Positions 9,427-19,136 of a DNA stretch of 64,000 nt are shown here, one piece after another. The position numbers were made by a program, and so were the translations under genes. Positions within the stretch are counted from its first letter, which is position 1, and each line of letters begins with the position of its first letter. The stretch covers positions 299,362 through 363,361 of the forward strand of contig NZ_WTUX01000011.1 in the NCBI RefSeq assembly GCF_009882975.1, written 5' to 3'. Source of the stretch: Maritimibacter harenae. Lineage in GTDB: Bacteria; Pseudomonadota; Alphaproteobacteria; Rhodobacterales; Rhodobacteraceae. A model generated the notes under the pieces. The model worked only from the letters and a program-made list of their open reading frames with translations. It did not search any database and was not told where the DNA came from.

Positions 9427-10077
9427 TCAGGCGAGGAGCTCGGGCAACAGCCTTTTGGCCTCGTCGGCCGGTTTCGTGAGCGTGTCGCGGTCCTCGCCGG
9501 GGTGGAAACGCGCGCGCATGGCGGTGGCGAGCGGCGCGGGTTCCAGGATGCGCACGGAGGGTCCGATATTCTCGCGCTCCGCCTGCCAGCTGCGCGCCAG
9601 CGCCATCTGCCCGGCCTTGGTCGCCCCGTAGGCACCGAAGAACTTCTCGCCCGCGTGGTTGTCGTGGAAGAAGGCCGCGGTGCCCTGTTCGCCAAGGAGC
9701 GGCGAGACGAAGGCGATCAGCCGCGCGGTGGCGTCGAGGTTGACCGCCACGGATTTCTCCCAGTCCTTCTCGGCCAGTGCGACGTGATCGGTGGGCATGA
9801 GCTGCTGCGCTTCGATCGCCGTGTGCGCCCAGAGGTCGACCCGGCCCCAGCGATCGTGGATCGCGCGGCAGAGCTGGGCCATCGCTTCGCCGTTCGTGAC
9901 GTCCATCGGCGCCAGCGTCGCCTCGCCCCCGGCCGCCTTGATGCGGTCGTCGAGTTCCTCGAGCGCGCCGGTGGTGCGCGCCACGGCGACGACGTGGTGG
10001 GTGGGGGCCAGTTCCAGCGCCAGGGCGGCGCCAAGGCCGCGCGAGGCGCCGGTGATGAGGGCGATCTTGTCGGGCAT
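9427..10077 (-). CDS. short-chain dehydrogenase/reductase
   Basis: 216 aa. The Rossmann nucleotide motif GASRGLG is at residues 10-16 and the catalytic YGATK at about 153-157. The usual active-site Ser position is less clear because the strand reads GTAAFFHDNHAGEKFFGAYG. The acidic/basic residues after the second strand (AVARTTGALEEL) suggest NADP preference, but weakly. Closest in feel to the YciK-like SDRs; substrate unknown. It stands alone between surE (same strand, 73 bases downstream) and a small PilP-like gene. Confidence 0.85.
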   Translation of the reverse strand: MPDKIALITGASRGLGAALALELAPTHHVVAVARTTGALEELDDRIKAAGGEATLAPMDVTNGEAMAQLCRAIHDRWGRVDLWAHTAIEAQQLMPTDHVALAEKDWEKSVAVNLDATARLIAFVSPLLGEQGTAAFFHDNHAGEKFFGAYGATKAGQMALARSWQAERENIGPSVRILEPAPLATAMRARFHPGEDRDTLTKPADEAKRLLPELLA

Positions 10078-10142
10078 GCGTCACTCCGTTGACGTTTGCC
10101 CGCGGTATCTCATTCGTGTTGGAGGCTGTCCAGTGCGTGGCA

Positions 10143-10170
10143 GGGCCGCAGGTGTGAATTCCTGCGGCCC
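10143..10170. terminator. GC-rich hairpin between the PilP-like gene and the SDR
   Basis: A perfect 10-bp stem, GGGCCGCAGG (10143-10152) with CCTGCGGCCC (10161-10170), and an 8-base loop. A second stem, GACCCC/GGGGTC, lies at about 10178-10192, just at the stop of the PilP-like gene. Neither has a T-run, so termination is possible but not certain. Confidence 0.35.
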
Positions 10171-10190
10171 CAGCGCGACCCCCAAAGGGG

Positions 10191-10478
10191 TCAGCCCACC
10201 GGGATCGGCGGGATGAAGATGGAATTGCCGTTCGACCGGGTGACGACGACGCCCGCATCGCTGATCTCGTGGATGCTGCCGATGGGGCTTTCATCGCCCT
10301 CGGACACGCGCATGATGTCGCCTTTCGTCATGCGAAAGAGCGCGGTCATCTCACCGGGCTTGCCCGCGATGCCGATCAGCTGGATCTGGTCGAGCCGAAG
10401 TTCGCCCGCCTTGGTCGCATGTTGCGCCACGAGGGGAGCGGTCCCGTCCCCGGTGTGGGACGCGGTGGTGTTTGCCAT
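10191..10478 (-). CDS. small protein resembling the PilP/GspC HR domain, function unknown
   Basis: 95 aa with no signal peptide or membrane helix. From about residue 30 the pattern LIGIAG..TALFRMTKGDIMRVSEGD..G.I..I.....V.TRSNG resembles the homology region of type II secretion GspC and type IV pilus PilP (short beta-strands around a Gly-Asp turn). Those proteins are membrane anchored and this one is not, so a direct secretion role is doubtful and no pilus or secretion genes are nearby. It starts after AGAGGTACAAAG. The assignment is a fold-level resemblance only. Confidence 0.65.
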   Translation of the reverse strand: MANTTASHTGDGTAPLVAQHATKAGELRLDQIQLIGIAGKPGEMTALFRMTKGDIMRVSEGDESPIGSIHEISDAGVVVTRSNGNSIFIPPIPVG

Positions 10479-10659
10479 CTTTGTACCTCTGGTTCTGCGA
10501 GGGAGTGGATCTCGCTCGAAACTAGCGGCGTGGGGTAAACACCACGTTCACGCCGGAGAAAAGGGGGGCTTCGGCGGATGGGCTGCAATTGGCCCATCCC
10601 GTCCATTCGCATGCGCAGAAAGATGCCGACAGGGCACCGTCATGCCGTTGTTTTGAAGG

Positions 10660-12135
10660 TTATTCGGCGGCTTTCAGTTCGAAACCCTTGGCCAGCATGT
10701 CGCGCGGCGCGACCGGGTATTCTCCCGAGAAGCAGGCGTCGCAATAGGCCGGCGATGCCGGGTCACGCCCCTGCGCCTCGCCCACGGCCCGGTAGAGCCC
10801 GTCAAGCGAGATGAAACGCAGGCTGTCGACGCCCAGGTAGTCGCACATCTCGTCTTCCGACATGTTGGCGGCCAGGAGCTTTTCGCGCTGCGGCGTGTCG
10901 ACGCCGTAGAAGCACGGCCAAGCGGTCGGCGGGCTCGCGATGCGGAAATGCACCTCCTTCGCCCCGGCATCGAGGATCATGTCCTTGATCTTGCGGCTGG
11001 TGGTGCCGCGCACGACCGAGTCGTCGACCAGGATCACGCGTTTGCCGCGGATCAGGGCGCGGTTCACGTTGAGCTTGAGGCGCACACCCATGTTACGGAT
11101 CTGCTCGGTCGGCTCGATGAAGGTCCGGCCCATGTACTGGTTGCGGATGATCCCCATCGCGTAGGGAATGCCCGATTCCTGGCTGAAGCCGATGGCCGCC
11201 GGCGTGCCGCTGTCGGGCACGGGGCAGACGAGGTCGGCATCCACCGGGTTCTCTCGTGCGAGCTCCACGCCGATCTGGCGGCGCGTCTCATAGACCGAGC
11301 GGCCCCCGATGATCGAGTCGGGGCGCGAGAAATAGACGTGTTCGAAGATGCAGAAGCGCGACTTCTGCGGCCGGAAGGGGTGGCGGCTTTCCACGCCCTT
11401 GTCGGTGATGACGACCATCTCGCCCGGCTCGATCTCGCGCTCGAACTCGGCGCCGATGATGTCGAGGGCGCAGGTTTCCGACGACAGGACCCAGCCGTCG
11501 CCGAGCCGGCCCAGCACCAGCGGGCGCACGCCCAACGGGTCGCGTACGCCGATCAGCTTGGTGCGCGTCATGGCCACGACGGAGAACGCCCCCTCGACCC
11601 GGCGCAGCGCGTCCTCGAGCCGCTCGGCGGCATGTTTCTGCAGGCTGCGCGCCATCAGGTGGATGATGCATTCCGAGTCGCTGGAGGACTGGAAGATCGA
11701 GCCGCGCTCGATCAGCTCGCGGCGCAGCTCCTCGGCATTGGTGATGTTGCCGTTGTGCGCGATCGCGGCGCCGCCCATCGAAAACTCGCCGAAGAACGGC
11801 TGCACGTCACGGATGACGGCGCCTTTCGACCCGGCGGTGGAGTAGCGCACGTGACCGATCGAAAGCGGTCCCGGCAGCGTTTCCATGAGCGATTGCTTGG
11901 TGAAGTTGTCGCGGACGTAGCCGAAGCGGCGGGCCGAGTTGAACCCCTGTTCGGGGTCATGCGCGACAATCCCGCCGGCTTCCTGCCCGCGGTGTTGCAA
12001 TGCGTGAAGGCCGAGGGCCACGAAGTTCGCGGCATCGGTAAGGCCGATCACACCGAAAACGCCACATTCTTCCTTGAGCTTGTCGTCATCGAAGGGATGG
12101 GCGGGCGGCATGGCGGGCTGGCGGGCAGCAGACAT
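10660..12135 (-). CDS. purF: amidophosphoribosyltransferase PurF, Fe-S type
   Basis: 491 aa. It catalyses the first committed step of purine synthesis (PRPP plus glutamine to phosphoribosylamine). The N-terminal glutaminase nucleophile is Cys 24 in EECGVFGVIG, so the first 23 residues should be removed. The PRPP site is RVILVDDSVVRGTT. Cysteines in FCIFEHVYFSRPDS, WPCFYGVD and YCDACFSGEYP match those that bind [4Fe-4S] in the Bacillus-type enzyme, unlike the cluster-free E. coli form. An internal ATG (codon 9) is an alternative start. It follows cvpA by 141 bases, the classic cvpA-purF arrangement. Confidence 0.97.
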   Translation of the reverse strand: MSAARQPAMPPAHPFDDDKLKEECGVFGVIGLTDAANFVALGLHALQHRGQEAGGIVAHDPEQGFNSARRFGYVRDNFTKQSLMETLPGPLSIGHVRYSTAGSKGAVIRDVQPFFGEFSMGGAAIAHNGNITNAEELRRELIERGSIFQSSSDSECIIHLMARSLQKHAAERLEDALRRVEGAFSVVAMTRTKLIGVRDPLGVRPLVLGRLGDGWVLSSETCALDIIGAEFEREIEPGEMVVITDKGVESRHPFRPQKSRFCIFEHVYFSRPDSIIGGRSVYETRRQIGVELARENPVDADLVCPVPDSGTPAAIGFSQESGIPYAMGIIRNQYMGRTFIEPTEQIRNMGVRLKLNVNRALIRGKRVILVDDSVVRGTTSRKIKDMILDAGAKEVHFRIASPPTAWPCFYGVDTPQREKLLAANMSEDEMCDYLGVDSLRFISLDGLYRAVGEAQGRDPASPAYCDACFSGEYPVAPRDMLAKGFELKAAE

Positions 12136-12276
12136 GGGCGAGAGATCCGAATCCGTGTGCGGAGTGACCCCTACTTAGAGCAGGGTTGCCGTAGTGTCAC
12201 GGGGCGTGGGGTGATTTGTAACGGATTTATGTCCGCAGGCGAGAAAACAGGCCCCGGAGGGCGTGTCGCGCGCGCC

Positions 12277-12846
12277 TCACTCGCTCGTGGCGGGAGTGGT
12301 GCAGGTCGACACCAGTTCCTCGTAACGCGCCACGATCCAGCCGGGGGCATCCTCGGGGATCTGGTTGTCGAGGTTGTCGGTGGTGCGGGCGAAGATCTTG
12401 GCGGAGCGCGAATTGTCCACCGCCGCGATCGTGTCCGCCGTCACCACGTTGTCGTAGACGATGAGCGCCACGGCCACGAGCAGGATGCCACGCAGCACGC
12501 CGAAGACGAATCCCAGTGCCTGGTCGACGCCGCCAAGCGCCGAGCGTTGCACGACGCTGGAGAAGAGCGGCGTGAAGAGCGAAACCACGACGAGGGCGAG
12601 CGCAAGGACGCCCGCGAAGCTCGCGATCACGGACAGCTCGCAGCTTTCGGCGATGAAATCGCGCAGGACCGGGATTTCCTTGATCAGCGGCACGAACTTG
12701 GGCGCGAAGAGGTAGGCGACGATGGCCGCGACCACCCAGCCGACGATCGCCATGCCCTCGCGCACGAAGCCGCGGGAATAGGCGAGGACGGCCGAGACGA
12801 GGATGACCAGTGCGACGATACCGTCGACAATCGTGAAGCCGTCCAT
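12277..12846 (-). CDS. cvpA: CvpA family membrane protein
   Basis: 189 aa with four predicted membrane helices in the N-terminal 130 residues (MDGFTIVDGIVALVILVSAV; YSRGFVREGMAIVGWVVAAI; ALALVVVSLFTPLF; FGVLRGILLVAVAL). The family is linked to colicin V production in E. coli and to envelope stress; its biochemical role is unsettled. I chose the ATG at 12846 because AGGGGAC sits 6-9 bases upstream. A TTG at 12873 would overlap the radA stop but has no better ribosome site. Located between radA and purF. Confidence 0.92.
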   Translation of the reverse strand: MDGFTIVDGIVALVILVSAVLAYSRGFVREGMAIVGWVVAAIVAYLFAPKFVPLIKEIPVLRDFIAESCELSVIASFAGVLALALVVVSLFTPLFSSVVQRSALGGVDQALGFVFGVLRGILLVAVALIVYDNVVTADTIAAVDNSRSAKIFARTTDNLDNQIPEDAPGWIVARYEELVSTCTTPATSE

Positions 12847-12869
12847 GATGTGTCCCCTATCCCTCGCGC

Positions 12870-14237
12870 TCAACCCGCGCCGAACATGTCGCCAACGTAA
12901 CCGGCCAGATCCGGATACGATTTCAATGCCAGGCCGGGCTTGTCGCCGGCCTTGGACCGCGCGGGCGCGATCGCCGTTGTGAAACCAAGTTTTTGCGCTT
13001 CTTTCAACCTGTTTTCCGTCTGGCCCACCGGGCGCAGGGCCCCGGAGAGCGAGATTTCACCGAAAACGACCATATCGCGCGCGATCGCCACGTCCTCGCG
13101 CGCCGACAGGAGCGCGGTGGCCACGGCGAGGTCGGCGGCCGGTTCCGACACGCGCAGGCCCCCGGCCACGTTGAGGTAGACGTCGAGGCCGGCGAAGGGG
13201 ATTCCGCAGCGCGCCTCCAGCACGGCAAGGATCATCGCCAGCCGTCCGCCGTCCCATCCCAGCACCGATCGTCTTGGCTGGCTGAGTGAAGATGGCGCCA
13301 CAAGGCACTGGAATTCCACGAGAACGGGCCGCGTCCCCTCGATTCCGGCGAAGACCGCCGCACCCGGCGCCGGCTCTTCGCGGTCCGACAGGAACAGGGC
13401 CGAGGGGTTGGCGACCTGGGAAAGCCCGCCGCCGGTCATCTCGAACACCCCGATCTCGTCGGCCGGGCCGAAGCGGTTCTTGACCGCGCGCAGGATGCGG
13501 AACTGGTGACCGCGCTCGCCCTCAAAATAAAGCACGGTGTCGACCATGTGCTCGACCACGCGGGGGCCGGCGATCTGGCCCTCCTTCGTGACGTGGCCCA
13601 CCAGGATCACGGCCATTCCCCGCCGCTTGGCGAAGGTGACGAGCTCGTGGGCCGCCGCGCGCACCTGGCTCACGCTGCCCGGGGCGCTGTCCACGTTGTC
13701 GGCCCACATGGTCTGGATCGAGTCGATGATGGCCAGTCCGGGCCGCTCTTCCTCGAGCGTGGTGAGGATATCGCGCAGGTTGGTTTCCGCGGCGAGCTTC
13801 ACCGGCGCGTCCGACAGGCCGAGCCGTTGGGCGCGCATCCGGACCTGGGCCGAGGCTTCCTCGCCCGAAACGTAAAGCGTTTTCAGCCCGCTTCGCGCGA
13901 ATTGCGCGGCCGCCTGCAGGAGCAGCGTGGATTTGCCGATACCGGGATCGCCGCCCACCAGGACGGCGGAGGCGGGGACGAGCCCGCCGCCCAGCACCCG
14001 GTCGAATTCATCGAGCCCCGACAGCGTGCGCGGCGGCGGCGTTTCCTCGGTCGAGAGGTCCGTGAGCGGGGCGGTGCGCCCGCGCGCGGCCCCCAACGAT
14101 TTCGACGCGGGACCCGCCGAGAGCGGCTTTTCCTCCACGATGGAGTTCCATTCCCCGCAGGAATCGCAACGCCCGGACCATTTGGATGTGGTCGCGCCGC
14201 AGGCTTGGCAGACGAAGGTGGTCGTGGATTTGGCCAT
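12870..14237 (-). CDS. radA: DNA repair protein RadA
   Basis: 455 aa. It starts with a C4 zinc finger (CQACG...CDSCGEWNS, residues about 10-31), then a RecA-like ATPase with Walker A GGDPGIGKST (about 93-102), the RadA-specific KNRFG motif (about 255) and a C-terminal Lon-protease-like domain. It promotes branch migration and processing of recombination intermediates. cvpA follows directly. The upstream DUF1801 gene is divergent. Confidence 0.96.
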   Translation of the reverse strand: MAKSTTTFVCQACGATTSKWSGRCDSCGEWNSIVEEKPLSAGPASKSLGAARGRTAPLTDLSTEETPPPRTLSGLDEFDRVLGGGLVPASAVLVGGDPGIGKSTLLLQAAAQFARSGLKTLYVSGEEASAQVRMRAQRLGLSDAPVKLAAETNLRDILTTLEEERPGLAIIDSIQTMWADNVDSAPGSVSQVRAAAHELVTFAKRRGMAVILVGHVTKEGQIAGPRVVEHMVDTVLYFEGERGHQFRILRAVKNRFGPADEIGVFEMTGGGLSQVANPSALFLSDREEPAPGAAVFAGIEGTRPVLVEFQCLVAPSSLSQPRRSVLGWDGGRLAMILAVLEARCGIPFAGLDVYLNVAGGLRVSEPAADLAVATALLSAREDVAIARDMVVFGEISLSGALRPVGQTENRLKEAQKLGFTTAIAPARSKAGDKPGLALKSYPDLAGYVGDMFGAG

Positions 14238-14300
14238 GCGGTCGTTTTGCCTTGGGCGGGCAGGGGGCGCAAGCTAGGTTCCGGATATCGGAGGCATTCC

Positions 14301-14711
14301 ATGACGCAGACAACCAAACGCCTGTCGGGCGGCAACCCCCGGATCGCCAAGGGCGAGGGCGCGGCGGTGGTCGAGGCCTACCTGGCGGCGATGCCCGGGT
14401 GGAAGCAGGATGTCGGGCGACAGCTCGACCGGCTGATCTGCGCGGAGGTGCCGGAGGTCCACAAGGCGGTGAAGTGGAACACGCCGTTCTACGGCTTTGC
14501 GGGCGACGGCTGGTTCACCGCCTTCCACTGCATGACGCGCTACGTGAAGGTGACTTTCTTCCAGGGGGCCGCGCTGGACCCACTGCCGCCCGTCGGCTCG
14601 AAACAGCCCGACGTGCGCTACCTGCATGTGTTCGAGGCCGAACCGCTGGACGAGGCGCGGTTTCGGGACTGGATCCGGCAGGCGCGGGCCTTGCCCCTGG
14701 CGAAGCTCTGA
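14301..14711 (+). CDS. DUF1801 domain protein
   Basis: 136 aa. The pattern EVPEVHKAVKWNTPFYGFAGDGWFT followed by a hydrophobic strand (CMTRYVKVTFFQG) and GSKQPDVRYL is that of the DUF1801 (YdhG-like) family, whose members have no firmly established activity. GGAGG sits 7 bases before the ATG. It is divergent from radA and converges on the pqiA-like gene 3 bases past its stop, so it is probably a single-gene transcript. Confidence 0.85.
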   Translation: MTQTTKRLSGGNPRIAKGEGAAVVEAYLAAMPGWKQDVGRQLDRLICAEVPEVHKAVKWNTPFYGFAGDGWFTAFHCMTRYVKVTFFQGAALDPLPPVGSKQPDVRYLHVFEAEPLDEARFRDWIRQARALPLAKL

Positions 14712-14714
14712 GGC

Positions 14715-15149
14715 TCAGCCCCGGCGCGCGCCGAACGACAGGGCGAGGGAGGCCAGGACGCAGAAGGTGAAGAGGTAGAGCCCCCAGCCCACCTCGACCC
14801 GGGTCATGGCCACGCCCTTGATGACGACCACGTAGAGCGCGATCAGGAAGATGTCGGCCATCGCGAGCTTGCCGAGCCAGTGCAGCACGGGCAGGGCGCG
14901 CGGCCCCAGCCTGCCGGCCTGCACGGCCACCAGCAGCGCGATCTTGGCGACGGGGGCCACGACGGCGAAGAGCGCGACGAGAAGGGCCAGGAGCCGGTCG
15001 GTGTCCCACAGCGCCACGAGACCCGAGATCACGCTGATCTCGTCGAGACCCAGAAGCGGTAGTTTAAGCCCCGCCCGCAGGAGCGGCGCGACCCAGGCAA
15101 TGGGGAAAAGCACGAGAAGGGCGAGGTTGAGGGCGAGGGTCCAGCGCAT
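14715..15149 (-). CDS. PqiA-family membrane protein
   Basis: 144 aa from the ATG at 15149 (MRWTLALN). Four membrane helices are visible (about 3-20, 45-70, 85-105, 115-138), with the family signature FPIAWVAPLL near the N-terminus. PqiA proteins work with MCE/Mla-type lipid transport; this one-domain form is about a third of E. coli PqiA. It lies 40 bases downstream of mlaF in the alr-mlaE-mlaF run, supporting a role with that transporter. No MCE-domain substrate-binding protein is in the window. Confidence 0.85.
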   Translation of the reverse strand: MRWTLALNLALLVLFPIAWVAPLLRAGLKLPLLGLDEISVISGLVALWDTDRLLALLVALFAVVAPVAKIALLVAVQAGRLGPRALPVLHWLGKLAMADIFLIALYVVVIKGVAMTRVEVGWGLYLFTFCVLASLALSFGARRG

Positions 15150-15189
15150 CGGGGTCAGATAGGCGCGGGGCGGCGCGTTTGCGAGAGCC

Positions 15190-15906
15190 TCAGCGTGCCA
15201 GGAAGCGCGCCAGCAGCTCGTCCTGGGCACCCTCGAGGTCGGCCACCGGCCCGTGCCAGCGTGCGCGGCTCGCGTCGAGCAGCAGCACCTCGTCGGCGAT
15301 GGCCCGGATCGAGGCCATGTCGTGCGTGATCGTGATCGCGGTGGCGCCGAGGTCGGTCACCAGTTCGCGGATCAGCGCGTCGATGTCGGTTGCCGTCACC
15401 GGGTCGAGGCCCGAGTTCGGCTCGTCGAAGAACAGGTATTTCGGCTCACCCACGATGGCCCGGGCGAGCCCCACGCGTTTCTGCATGCCCCCCGACAGGT
15501 CGGCGGGGTAGAGATCGGCGACGCGCTCCTCGAGCCCGACCCGTGCGAGTGCGGCGACCGCGCGGTCGCGCGCCTCGGCCCGGCCCGTCCGCTTGCGGCC
15601 GTTGCGCAGGCGGAAGGCCACGTTGTCCCAGACCTTCATGCTGTCGAAAAGTGCCGCGCCCTGGAACAGCACGCCGGTCTGTTCGAGGAATGTCGCCCGG
15701 CGTCGGCGGGTAAGCTTCTGCCCGTCGATGGTGACCCGCCCCGTGTCCGGCGCGATGAGGCCCAGGATGATGCGCGTCAGCACCGATTTGCCGGTGCCCG
15801 AACGCCCCAGCACCGCAAGGCTCCGTCCGTCGGCCAACTCGAACGAGATGTCGTCGAGCACCTGCTTCTCGCCGAAGCGCTTGGAGATATGCTCGAGCGC
15901 GATCAT
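15190..15906 (-). CDS. mlaF: ABC transporter ATP-binding protein, MlaF-like
   Basis: 238 aa. Walker A is GRSGTGKS (about 34-41), the signature is LSGGMQKR (about 140) and Walker B is YLFFDEPNSGLDP; the GLDP ending and LSGGMQKR are typical of Mla lipid-transport ATPases. It powers MlaE-like permeases that move phospholipids between membranes for outer-membrane asymmetry. The start ATG overlaps the mlaE stop (ATGA). The rest of the Mla system (MlaD, MlaC) is not in this window. Confidence 0.93.
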   Translation of the reverse strand: MIALEHISKRFGEKQVLDDISFELADGRSLAVLGRSGTGKSVLTRIILGLIAPDTGRVTIDGQKLTRRRRATFLEQTGVLFQGAALFDSMKVWDNVAFRLRNGRKRTGRAEARDRAVAALARVGLEERVADLYPADLSGGMQKRVGLARAIVGEPKYLFFDEPNSGLDPVTATDIDALIRELVTDLGATAITITHDMASIRAIADEVLLLDASRARWHGPVADLEGAQDELLARFLAR

Positions 15907-16688
15907 TGGCCGAAGAACGCCCCGGTGAGCGCCACGTTGGCCGCGAGCACGAGGATCGCGGCGGCTTGCACGGCGGATTTCGTGGCGAGCCCCACGCCCT
16001 GCGCCCCGCGGCCCGCGTTCAGACCGGCGTGGCAGGCGAGCGTCACGGCGATGGCCCCGAACACGGCGCCCTTGGTGAGAGACAGGACCATGTCGATCGG
16101 GTCGAGAAAATTCCAGCTGGTGGTGACGTAGGACGGCCCCGAGAAGCCGAGCTGCCCGGTGGCCACCGCGAAGCCGCCGAACAGCCCCAGCACGTCGCCG
16201 ATGGCCACGAGGATCGGCACGGTGACGAGGCCCGCGAGCAGGCGGGGCGCGGTAAGGTAGGTCATCGGGTCGGTGGACAGCGTGGTTAGCGCGTCGACCT
16301 GTTCGGACACCTTCATCGTGGCGATCTCGGCGGCGATGGAGGAGGTGACGCGCGCCGCGATCATCAGGCCGACCATGACGGGGCCCAGTTCGCGAACGAT
16401 CCCGATCGCCACGATCTGGGGCACCACCGCCTCGGCCGAGATGCGCGCGCCACCGGCGTAGATCTGGAGCGCGAGCGCGGCGCCGGTGAAGACCGCCGTC
16501 AGCCCGACGACGGGCAGCGACAGCCAGCCCACCTGGAGGAAGGCGCGCGCCAGTTCGCGCGGGTAGCGCACCGTGGCGGGAATGCGGACGAGGGCGGCGA
16601 GGAAGAAGAGGGTGACCGATCCGATGCGGCGCGTGATCCCGAGGGCCGCGCGCCCGATCCATGCAAGGGGCAGGAGCCCCCGGGTCAC
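15903..16688 (-). CDS. mlaE: ABC transporter permease, MlaE-like
   Basis: 261 aa from a GTG at 16688. The MlaE/TTG2B family pattern is clear: about five membrane helices, the loop [18 protein letters not shown] and the motif [16 protein letters not shown] that couples to the ATPase. The GTG overlaps the alr stop (GTGA), and its own stop overlaps the mlaF start, so alr, mlaE and mlaF form a tightly coupled series. Confidence 0.93.
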   Translation of the reverse strand: MTRGLLPLAWIGRAALGITRRIGSVTLFFLAALVRIPATVRYPRELARAFLQVGWLSLPVVGLTAVFTGAALALQIYAGGARISAEAVVPQIVAIGIVRELGPVMVGLMIAARVTSSIAAEIATMKVSEQVDALTTLSTDPMTYLTAPRLLAGLVTVPILVAIGDVLGLFGGFAVATGQLGFSGPSYVTTSWNFLDPIDMVLSLTKGAVFGAIAVTLACHAGLNAGRGAQGVGLATKSAVQAAAILVLAANVALTGAFFGQ

Positions 16689-17734
16689 GATTGCCCTCTG
16701 TGGTAGCTGCGGGCATAGCGGTGCCCCAGCTCGGTCAGGATCTCGTAGCCGATGGTGCCGGTCGTGTCGGCGATGTCGTCCACGGTCTGGTGCGGTCCCA
16801 GCAGCGTCAGCGCCTCGGGCGTGTCCTCGAGATGGGTGATGTCCACGCCGATCAGGTCCATCGACACACGGCCCACGATCGGGCAGGGCACGTCGCCGTG
16901 GAAGAACACGCCCGTGTTGGACAGGTGACGCGTGATCCCGTCGGCATAGCCGCCCGCGACCGTGGCGATGCGCCGGCGCCCGTCGGCGGTCCAGCTGTTG
17001 CCGTAGCCGACGGTTTCCCCGGCGACGAGGTCGCGGACCTGGATCACCGGGATATCGAGGTAGACTACGAGCTGCGCGTCCTCGAAGGGGCGCGCGCCGT
17101 AAAGACCGATCCCCGGGCGTGTCAGGTCGAAATGGTAGTCGGGGCCCAAGAGGATGCCACCGGTCGCCGCCAGCGACAGCGGCACGCCGGTCTCCGCCGT
17201 CATCTCGATGAAAGCCTGCAGCTGTTGCGGGTTCATGTCGTGTCCCGGCTCGTCCGAGCAGGCGAGGTGCGACATGATCAGCCGGGGCTGCGCGGCCAGC
17301 GCGATGTCGCGCACCGCGGCCCATTCGGCGGGCTCCATGCCCAGCCGGTTCATGCCCGAGTCGAGCTGGATGCCGAACGGGTGGTTCGGAAGCGCCTCGA
17401 AATGCCGGGTCAGCTGGTCGACCGAGTTCAGCATCGGGATCAGGCCGAGGTCCGCGATCATCTGCGCGTCGCCGGCCATGTGGCCGCCGAAGACCGAGAT
17501 CTCGGGGCCGGGTCCCAGCGCTTCGCGCACCTTGGCGCCTTCCTCGGCGACGGCCACGAAGAAACGCCGTGCGCCGGCAGCCGCCAGTGTGCGCGCAACG
17601 CGGTCCGCGCCCAGACCGTAGCCGTCCGCCTTGATCACGGCGGCGGTCTGCACGTTCGTCGCGGTTTTCGCGTCCAGCGAACGCCAATTGGCGGCCAGCG
17701 CGTCGAGGTCGATTGTCAGTCTTCCGGTGCCCAT
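16685..17734 (-). CDS. alr: alanine racemase
   Basis: 349 aa. It makes D-alanine for peptidoglycan. The pyridoxal-phosphate lysine is in [12 protein letters not shown] (about residue 34) and the second catalytic base is the Tyr of VGYGNSW (about 240). [10 protein letters not shown] is the conserved C-terminal strand. The ATG at 17734 fits the family's N-terminus ([13 protein letters not shown]). It lies 65 bases after the hydrolase-OsmC gene and is joined to mlaE by a GTGA overlap, tying cell-wall precursor supply to lipid transport genes. Confidence 0.96.
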   Translation of the reverse strand: MGTGRLTIDLDALAANWRSLDAKTATNVQTAAVIKADGYGLGADRVARTLAAAGARRFFVAVAEEGAKVREALGPGPEISVFGGHMAGDAQMIADLGLIPMLNSVDQLTRHFEALPNHPFGIQLDSGMNRLGMEPAEWAAVRDIALAAQPRLIMSHLACSDEPGHDMNPQQLQAFIEMTAETGVPLSLAATGGILLGPDYHFDLTRPGIGLYGARPFEDAQLVVYLDIPVIQVRDLVAGETVGYGNSWTADGRRRIATVAGGYADGITRHLSNTGVFFHGDVPCPIVGRVSMDLIGVDITHLEDTPEALTLLGPHQTVDDIADTTGTIGYEILTELGHRYARSYHRGQS

Positions 17735-17799
17735 GCGCGGTGGTTTGTCCGCGCCGCGCGGCAAGGTCAAGCTGAAAGCGCGAGCAGCCGGGGGACCGG

Positions 17800-19014
17800 C
17801 TATTCCACGGTCTCGGTGATGATCCGGTTGCCCTGGTGCAGGGTCTTGTGAACCGGGCATTTGTCGGCGATCTCGATCAGCCGGTCGCGCTGCTCATTGG
17901 TCAGGTCGCCCGACAGCCGGATCTCGCGCCGGAAGGTGTCGACCTTCTGCGACGCGCTGCCCTCTTCGGCGTCCTTGGCATGCACCTTCGCGTGGCTCAC
18001 GTCGACCTGGATGTCGGTGACGGGCCAGCCCTTGCGCCGCGCATACATCCGCATCGTCATTGAGGTGCAGGCCCCGAGCCCGGCCGACAGGAAACCGTAG
18101 GGCGACAGGCCCCGGTCGGTGCCGCCGAAATCCACAGGTTCGTCGGCCAGCAGGTGATGTGGCCCGTGAGTCACGTCCTGCAGGAACCCGTCCGGGTCGG
18201 CCTCGCGCACCCGCACCACGCCCTCGGGCACGGTCTCGGAGGTGTCGGTCTCCGGGGCGCCAAGGTAGCGCGCCGACCAGGCCGCGATCACCGAGGCCGC
18301 GTATTCCGCGTCGTCCCCGCGCGAGATCAGGTGATCGGCGTCGTCGAGCGTCACGAAGCTTTTCGGATGCATCGCGGCGCGGAAGATCGCCTCGGCATTT
18401 TCGATGCCCACCACCTCGTCCCGCGGCGCGTGCATGATGAGAAGCGCGGCCTTCAGGTCGCGGATCGCGGGCGTGAGTTTCTCGGCCCGGATGTCCTCGA
18501 CGAAGTCGTGACCGATGGTGAAGGTGCGCCCGCCCAGGTCGACTTCCGCCTTGCCGTGGCGGGTGATCTCGTCGAGCTTGTCGGCGAAGTTGTGGGTCAC
18601 GTGGTCCGGCGCGAAGGGCGCGCCCAGCGTGACCACGGCACGCACGCCGCCGATGTCGTGCGCAGCCTTCAGGACCGCCGCACCGCCCAGCGAGTGCCCG
18701 ATGAGCATCGTGGGGGCGAGGTCACGCTCCCCCAACGCCTGCGCGGCTTTCACGAGATCGCTCACATTCGAGGTGAAGGTGGTGTTGGCGAACTCCCCCT
18801 CGCTGTGGCCCAGCCCGGTGAAATCGAAACGCAGCACGGCGATGCCGGCTGCGGTCAGGCGGCGCGCGATGCGGCGAGCGGGCAGGATATCCTTCGAGCA
18901 GGTGAAACAATGCGCGAAAAGCGCGGTGGCACGGACCTTGCCCGCGGGCAGGTCGAGCCGGGCGGCCAGCTGCGATCCGTCATGGCCCTCGAAGGTGAAT
19001 TTCTCGGTCGTCAC
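17800..19014 (-). CDS. fusion of alpha/beta hydrolase and OsmC-like domains
   Basis: 404 aa from a GTG at 19014 with GGAGG 6 bases upstream. The N-terminal half (about 1-250) is an alpha/beta hydrolase: Ser nucleophile in GHSLGG, with [11 protein letters not shown] carrying the acid and DADHLI the His. The C-terminal part (about 265-404) is an OsmC/Ohr-type domain with both redox cysteines, in GACTSMTM and CPVHKTL. OsmC proteins reduce organic hydroperoxides. The domain fusion recurs in proteobacteria but its substrate is not defined. Upstream of alr on the same strand; divergent from the EEP gene. Confidence 0.9.
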   Translation of the reverse strand: MTTEKFTFEGHDGSQLAARLDLPAGKVRATALFAHCFTCSKDILPARRIARRLTAAGIAVLRFDFTGLGHSEGEFANTTFTSNVSDLVKAAQALGERDLAPTMLIGHSLGGAAVLKAAHDIGGVRAVVTLGAPFAPDHVTHNFADKLDEITRHGKAEVDLGGRTFTIGHDFVEDIRAEKLTPAIRDLKAALLIMHAPRDEVVGIENAEAIFRAAMHPKSFVTLDDADHLISRGDDAEYAASVIAAWSARYLGAPETDTSETVPEGVVRVREADPDGFLQDVTHGPHHLLADEPVDFGGTDRGLSPYGFLSAGLGACTSMTMRMYARRKGWPVTDIQVDVSHAKVHAKDAEEGSASQKVDTFRREIRLSGDLTNEQRDRLIEIADKCPVHKTLHQGNRIITETVE

Positions 19015-19136
19015 GGGCGCCTCCCTGCGGTGTCGTGTCGGGCGCAGCGTGCCGGGCGGCGCGCCGATGCGCAAGCCGCGCCGCCATCACGCGATTTCGC
19101 GTTTTCTTGGGGCAGGGGGCGTCGTATTCAAAGACC

